NCBI GenBank assembly: GCA_036830905.1
Contig: DAISNS010000088.1
Span: forward strand, 1-8,131
Source of the DNA: Thermocaproicibacter sp002397355
GTDB lineage: Bacteria; Bacillota; Clostridia; Oscillospirales; Acutalibacteraceae
DNA length: 8,131 bases
Direction: 5' to 3'
The notes below the pieces were generated by a model that saw nothing but the letters and a program-made list of their open reading frames with translations, was not told the origin of the DNA and ran no database searches. A program made the translations under genes and the position numbers. Position 1 is the first letter of the stretch; each line of letters begins with the position of its first letter. Below are positions 6,366 through 8,131 of the stretch, piece by piece.

Positions 6366-6390
6366 CCGTTCTCCCAACGAAAGACGGCGC

Positions 6391-7044
6391 TCACCCGCGG
6401 CCCGGCCGCATCACGCTGCAGCCGCCCAGCAGCTCCGGCTTGTTCGCCATGCTGTCCTTGTCCGTAATGGTGCGGATGACGCGGCACGGGTCCCCCGCCG
6501 CGAATGAGAGCGGCGGGATGTCCCTCACCACCACGCTGCCCGCGCCGATCACGCAGCCGTCGCCGATCGTAACGCCCGAACAGACGAGAACGTTTGCGCC
6601 GAACCAGCAGTCGTTCCCGATATGCACGGGTTTCGCGTAGCACAGACGCTTAGGCTCACCGTCCTGGTTCAGCATCATGCGCCGCTCGTCCGGAAGCATG
6701 GGGTGAACCGGCGTCACGATCGTCACGTTCGGGCCGAAATTGCAGTCGTCGCCGATCGTGACCTCCGCGTCGTCCTGCACGGTCAGGTTGTAATTGCCGA
6801 AAAAGCGCGCCCCGATGTGCGTGTGCTTCCCGTAATGGAAAAAGATCGGCCCCTGCAGGAAGCTTCCCGCGCCCAGCGCGCCGAGGATCTCCGCCAGCAG
6901 TTTGGACCTCTTTTCCGTCTCGTCCTCAAAAGTGCGGCTGTATTCCTCGCACAGGTTGTGCGAGCGCAGCTTTTCGGCGCGCAGCTCCGCGTCGCCGGGA
7001 CAAAACAATACCCCCGCGGCAATTCTTTTTTCTTCTTCCGTCAT
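6391..7044 (-). CDS. sugar O-acetyltransferase (maltose/galactoside type)
   Basis: This 217-aa protein belongs to the maltose/galactoside acetyltransferase branch of left-handed beta-helix enzymes, which transfer acetyl from acetyl-CoA to a sugar hydroxyl. An N-terminal helical cap (about 1-55, starting MTEEEKRIAAG) precedes hexapeptide repeats. Examples are VTIGDDCNFGPNVTIVT (95-111), VHIGNDCWFGANVLVCSG (140-157) and VTIGDGCVIGAGSVVVRDIP (158-177). H114 in TPVHPMLPDERR is the expected catalytic histidine, and DIPPLSFAAGDPCRVIR (175-191) is the usual CoA-side loop. The real substrate cannot be told from sequence, so I give no gene symbol. The ATG has AAGGGAG 10 nt upstream. It has its own promoter and diverges from birA. 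Confidence 0.93.
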   Translation of the reverse strand: MTEEEKRIAAGVLFCPGDAELRAEKLRSHNLCEEYSRTFEDETEKRSKLLAEILGALGAGSFLQGPIFFHYGKHTHIGARFFGNYNLTVQDDAEVTIGDDCNFGPNVTIVTPVHPMLPDERRMMLNQDGEPKRLCYAKPVHIGNDCWFGANVLVCSGVTIGDGCVIGAGSVVVRDIPPLSFAAGDPCRVIRTITDKDSMANKPELLGGCSVMRPGRG

Positions 7045-7085
7045 ATTTCAATCGCTCCCTTCATTACTGTTGGTTCGCTACCACG

Positions 7086-7114
7086 AATATAGCACGAAAC
7101 GGGTCTGCGCGCAA
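7086..7114 (-). promoter_or_regulatory. promoter of the acetyltransferase gene
   Basis: On the minus strand TTGCGC (7114-7109) and TATATT (7091-7086) are separated by exactly 17 bp, a good sigma-A-type arrangement with three of six -35 matches and five of six -10 matches. Transcription would begin near 7079, giving a leader of about 35 nt before the ATG at 7044. The -35 box lies within the left arm of the inverted repeat 7105-7138. Confidence 0.65.
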
Positions 7115-7138
7115 CATGCCGGTTCCGCTTGCGCGCAG
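7105..7138. promoter_or_regulatory. inverted repeat spanning both divergent -35 boxes (candidate operator)
   Basis: CTGCGCGCAA (7105-7114) and TTGCGCGCAG (7129-7138) are perfect 10-bp inverted arms 14 bp apart. Each arm also contains the self-complementary octamer TGCGCGCA, so the two octamers are 24 bp apart, a little over two helical turns. Each arm carries the -35 box of one divergent promoter. A further GCGCGCAG follows at 7140-7147. The layout suits a dimeric regulator acting on both genes. It does not resemble the AT-rich BirA operator (TTGTAAAC-type arms), so I do not name the regulator. Confidence 0.5.
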
Positions 7139-7157
7139 GGCGCGCAGCAGTTATAAT
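7129..7157 (+). promoter_or_regulatory. birA promoter
   Basis: TTGCGC (7129-7134) and a perfect TATAAT (7152-7157) are 17 bp apart. Transcription would begin near 7164, leaving a short leader of about 27 nt. The -35 box lies within the right arm of the inverted repeat 7105-7138. Confidence 0.7.
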
Positions 7158-7190
7158 GGGACGGGAAACGGGAAAGGCGGGCGGTTTTCA

Positions 7191-8131
7191 ATGACTGCGA
7201 AAGAACGGATCCTGCGGCGTCTGCGCGAGAGCGGCGGCTATGTGTCGGGCGAGGAGCTGAGCGCGCTGCTCGGCGTGACGCGCGCGGCGGTCTGGAAGGA
7301 CGTTGCCCGGCTGCGCGCGGAGGGCTACGGGATCGATTCCGCGACAAACCGCGGCTACCGCCTCGTTTCGTGCCCGGACCGGTATTCGCCCGAGGAGATC
7401 ACGGCGGGGCTTGAAACGGAGGCGCTGGGGAAAACCGTTTTCTGCTTCGGCAGCATCGATTCCACCAATGAGGAAGCAAAGCGGCGCGCCCTCGCGGGGG
7501 CGCCGGGCGGCAGCGTGTTCGTCTCCGAGCAGCAGACGGGCGGCAAGGGCCGCCTGGGGCGCACCTGGGTCTCGCCCGCCGGGACCGGTCTGTGGTTTTC
7601 CGTGCTGCTGCGCCCCGGCGTGCTGCCCGTCCGTATTTCCGCGGCCACCCTGCTCGCGGGCCTCGCCGTCTGCGGGGCCGTGCGGGAGCTCACGGGCCTG
7701 CCGGCAAAGATCAAATGGCCGAACGACATCGTGATCGGCGCGAAAAAGGTCTGCGGCATCCTCACGGAGATGAGCGCCGAGGTGGAACGCGTGGAATTCG
7801 TTGTGATCGGCGTCGGCGTGAATTGCAACGGAACGTCTTTCCCCGAGGCGCTGCGCGAAAAAGCGACCTCGCTGCGCCTGGAAACCGGGAAACCGGTCCG
7901 CCGCGTGGCGCTCCTGCAGGAGATTCTGCGCCGGATGGAAAGCCTGCTGAAGAAAAACGCCCTCGGCCTGACGCCGGCGTTCCTGGAGGAGTACAAGTCC
8001 GGCTGCATCACGCTGGGCAGGCCGGTTTCCTTCCAGCGCGGAGGCCGCCGTGTCGTCGCGGAAGCGGCGGATATTTCCCCCGAGGGCGAGCTGATCGTCC
8101 GCCTGCCGGACGGCTCGTCCGAGACCGTCTT
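7191..8131 (+). CDS. birA: bifunctional biotin ligase/repressor BirA (3' end outside window)
   Basis: The open frame runs 313 codons from ATG 7191 to the window edge without a stop, so only the last residues are missing. The protein joins biotin to carrier-protein lysines through biotinyl-5'-AMP and, with its DNA-binding domain, usually represses biotin genes. An N-terminal winged helix-turn-helix (about 1-60) includes YVSGEELSALLGVTRAAVWK (17-36) and NRGYRL (53-58). The catalytic domain has SIDSTNEEAK (88-97), the biotinyl-AMP loop GGKGRLGRTW (117-126), KWPNDIVIGAKKVCGILTE (175-193) and VIGVGVNCN (205-213). A C-terminal SH3-like domain begins near 270 with SGCITLGRPVSF. The loop reads GGKGRLGR where E. 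coli has GRGRRGR; such variation is normal in Firmicutes. The ribosome binding site is weak (AAAGG about 13 nt upstream). No biotin synthesis or transport gene is in the window. Confidence 0.95.
   Translation, partial: MTAKERILRRLRESGGYVSGEELSALLGVTRAAVWKDVARLRAEGYGIDSATNRGYRLVSCPDRYSPEEITAGLETEALGKTVFCFGSIDSTNEEAKRRALAGAPGGSVFVSEQQTGGKGRLGRTWVSPAGTGLWFSVLLRPGVLPVRISAATLLAGLAVCGAVRELTGLPAKIKWPNDIVIGAKKVCGILTEMSAEVERVEFVVIGVGVNCNGTSFPEALREKATSLRLETGKPVRRVALLQEILRRMESLLKKNALGLTPAFLEEYKSGCITLGRPVSFQRGGRRVVAEAADISPEGELIVRLPDGSSETV

Noticed and set aside
4773..6467. 564-codon plus-strand open frame opposite prfA
   Set aside because: No domain and biased composition; prfA on the other strand is unambiguous.
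7105..7138. Classical BirA operator in the birA promoter region
   Set aside because: The arms are GC-rich (TTGCGCGCAG) and lack the TTGTAAAC-like half-sites known for BirA, so I report it only as an unnamed candidate operator.

Overview
The window is a GC-rich stretch of ordinary bacterial chromosome. Protein families, gene order and strong GGAGG-type ribosome binding sites all point to the Firmicutes (Bacillota), most likely a high-GC member of the Clostridia such as the Oscillospirales. Key indicators are a DUF951 protein next to prfA, a long Sua5-type threonylcarbamoyl-AMP synthase, a dephospho-CoA kinase followed by a small membrane-anchored lytic transglycosylase, an M18 aminopeptidase and a Bacillus/Clostridium-type BirA. 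The genus cannot be fixed from this sequence. I see no transposase, phage gene, CRISPR array, tRNA or rRNA.

Layout, right to left. At the right edge birA (7191 to beyond the end, + strand) runs out of the window. It diverges from a sugar O-acetyltransferase gene (6391-7044, - strand). The 146-bp gap between them holds two good back-to-back promoters, each with a TTGCGC -35 box. Both -35 boxes lie inside the arms of a perfect 10-bp inverted repeat, which is a plausible shared operator.

An extended -10 promoter at about 6337-6345 then starts a minus-strand cluster: DUF951 gene, prfA, tsaC, coaE, a lytic transglycosylase gene, apeA, a possible 56-codon ORF, and cutC. Spacing is tight. tsaC and coaE overlap by 8 bp, coaE and the transglycosylase gene by 14 bp, and the small ORF overlaps the apeA stop as ATGA. 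An intrinsic terminator (69-120, minus strand) closes the cluster. A second hairpin at 33-57 may serve a convergent gene just outside the left edge.

The operon mixes housekeeping jobs. prfA ends translation at UAA/UAG, and tsaC starts the t6A tRNA modification that supports decoding of ANN codons. coaE makes the last step to coenzyme A. The transglycosylase trims peptidoglycan, the M18 peptidase recycles peptides, and CutC has an uncertain copper-related role. The DUF951 function is unknown to me.

I did not find a clear new multi-gene system. The most interesting signals are small and regulatory. One is an 11-bp inverted repeat that would hide the prfA Shine-Dalgarno sequence just after the DUF951 stop codon. 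Another is the paired palindromes in the birA/acetyltransferase divergent promoter. The third is an unannotated small ORF between apeA and cutC. The long plus-strand ORFs opposite the operon are GC-driven shadows.
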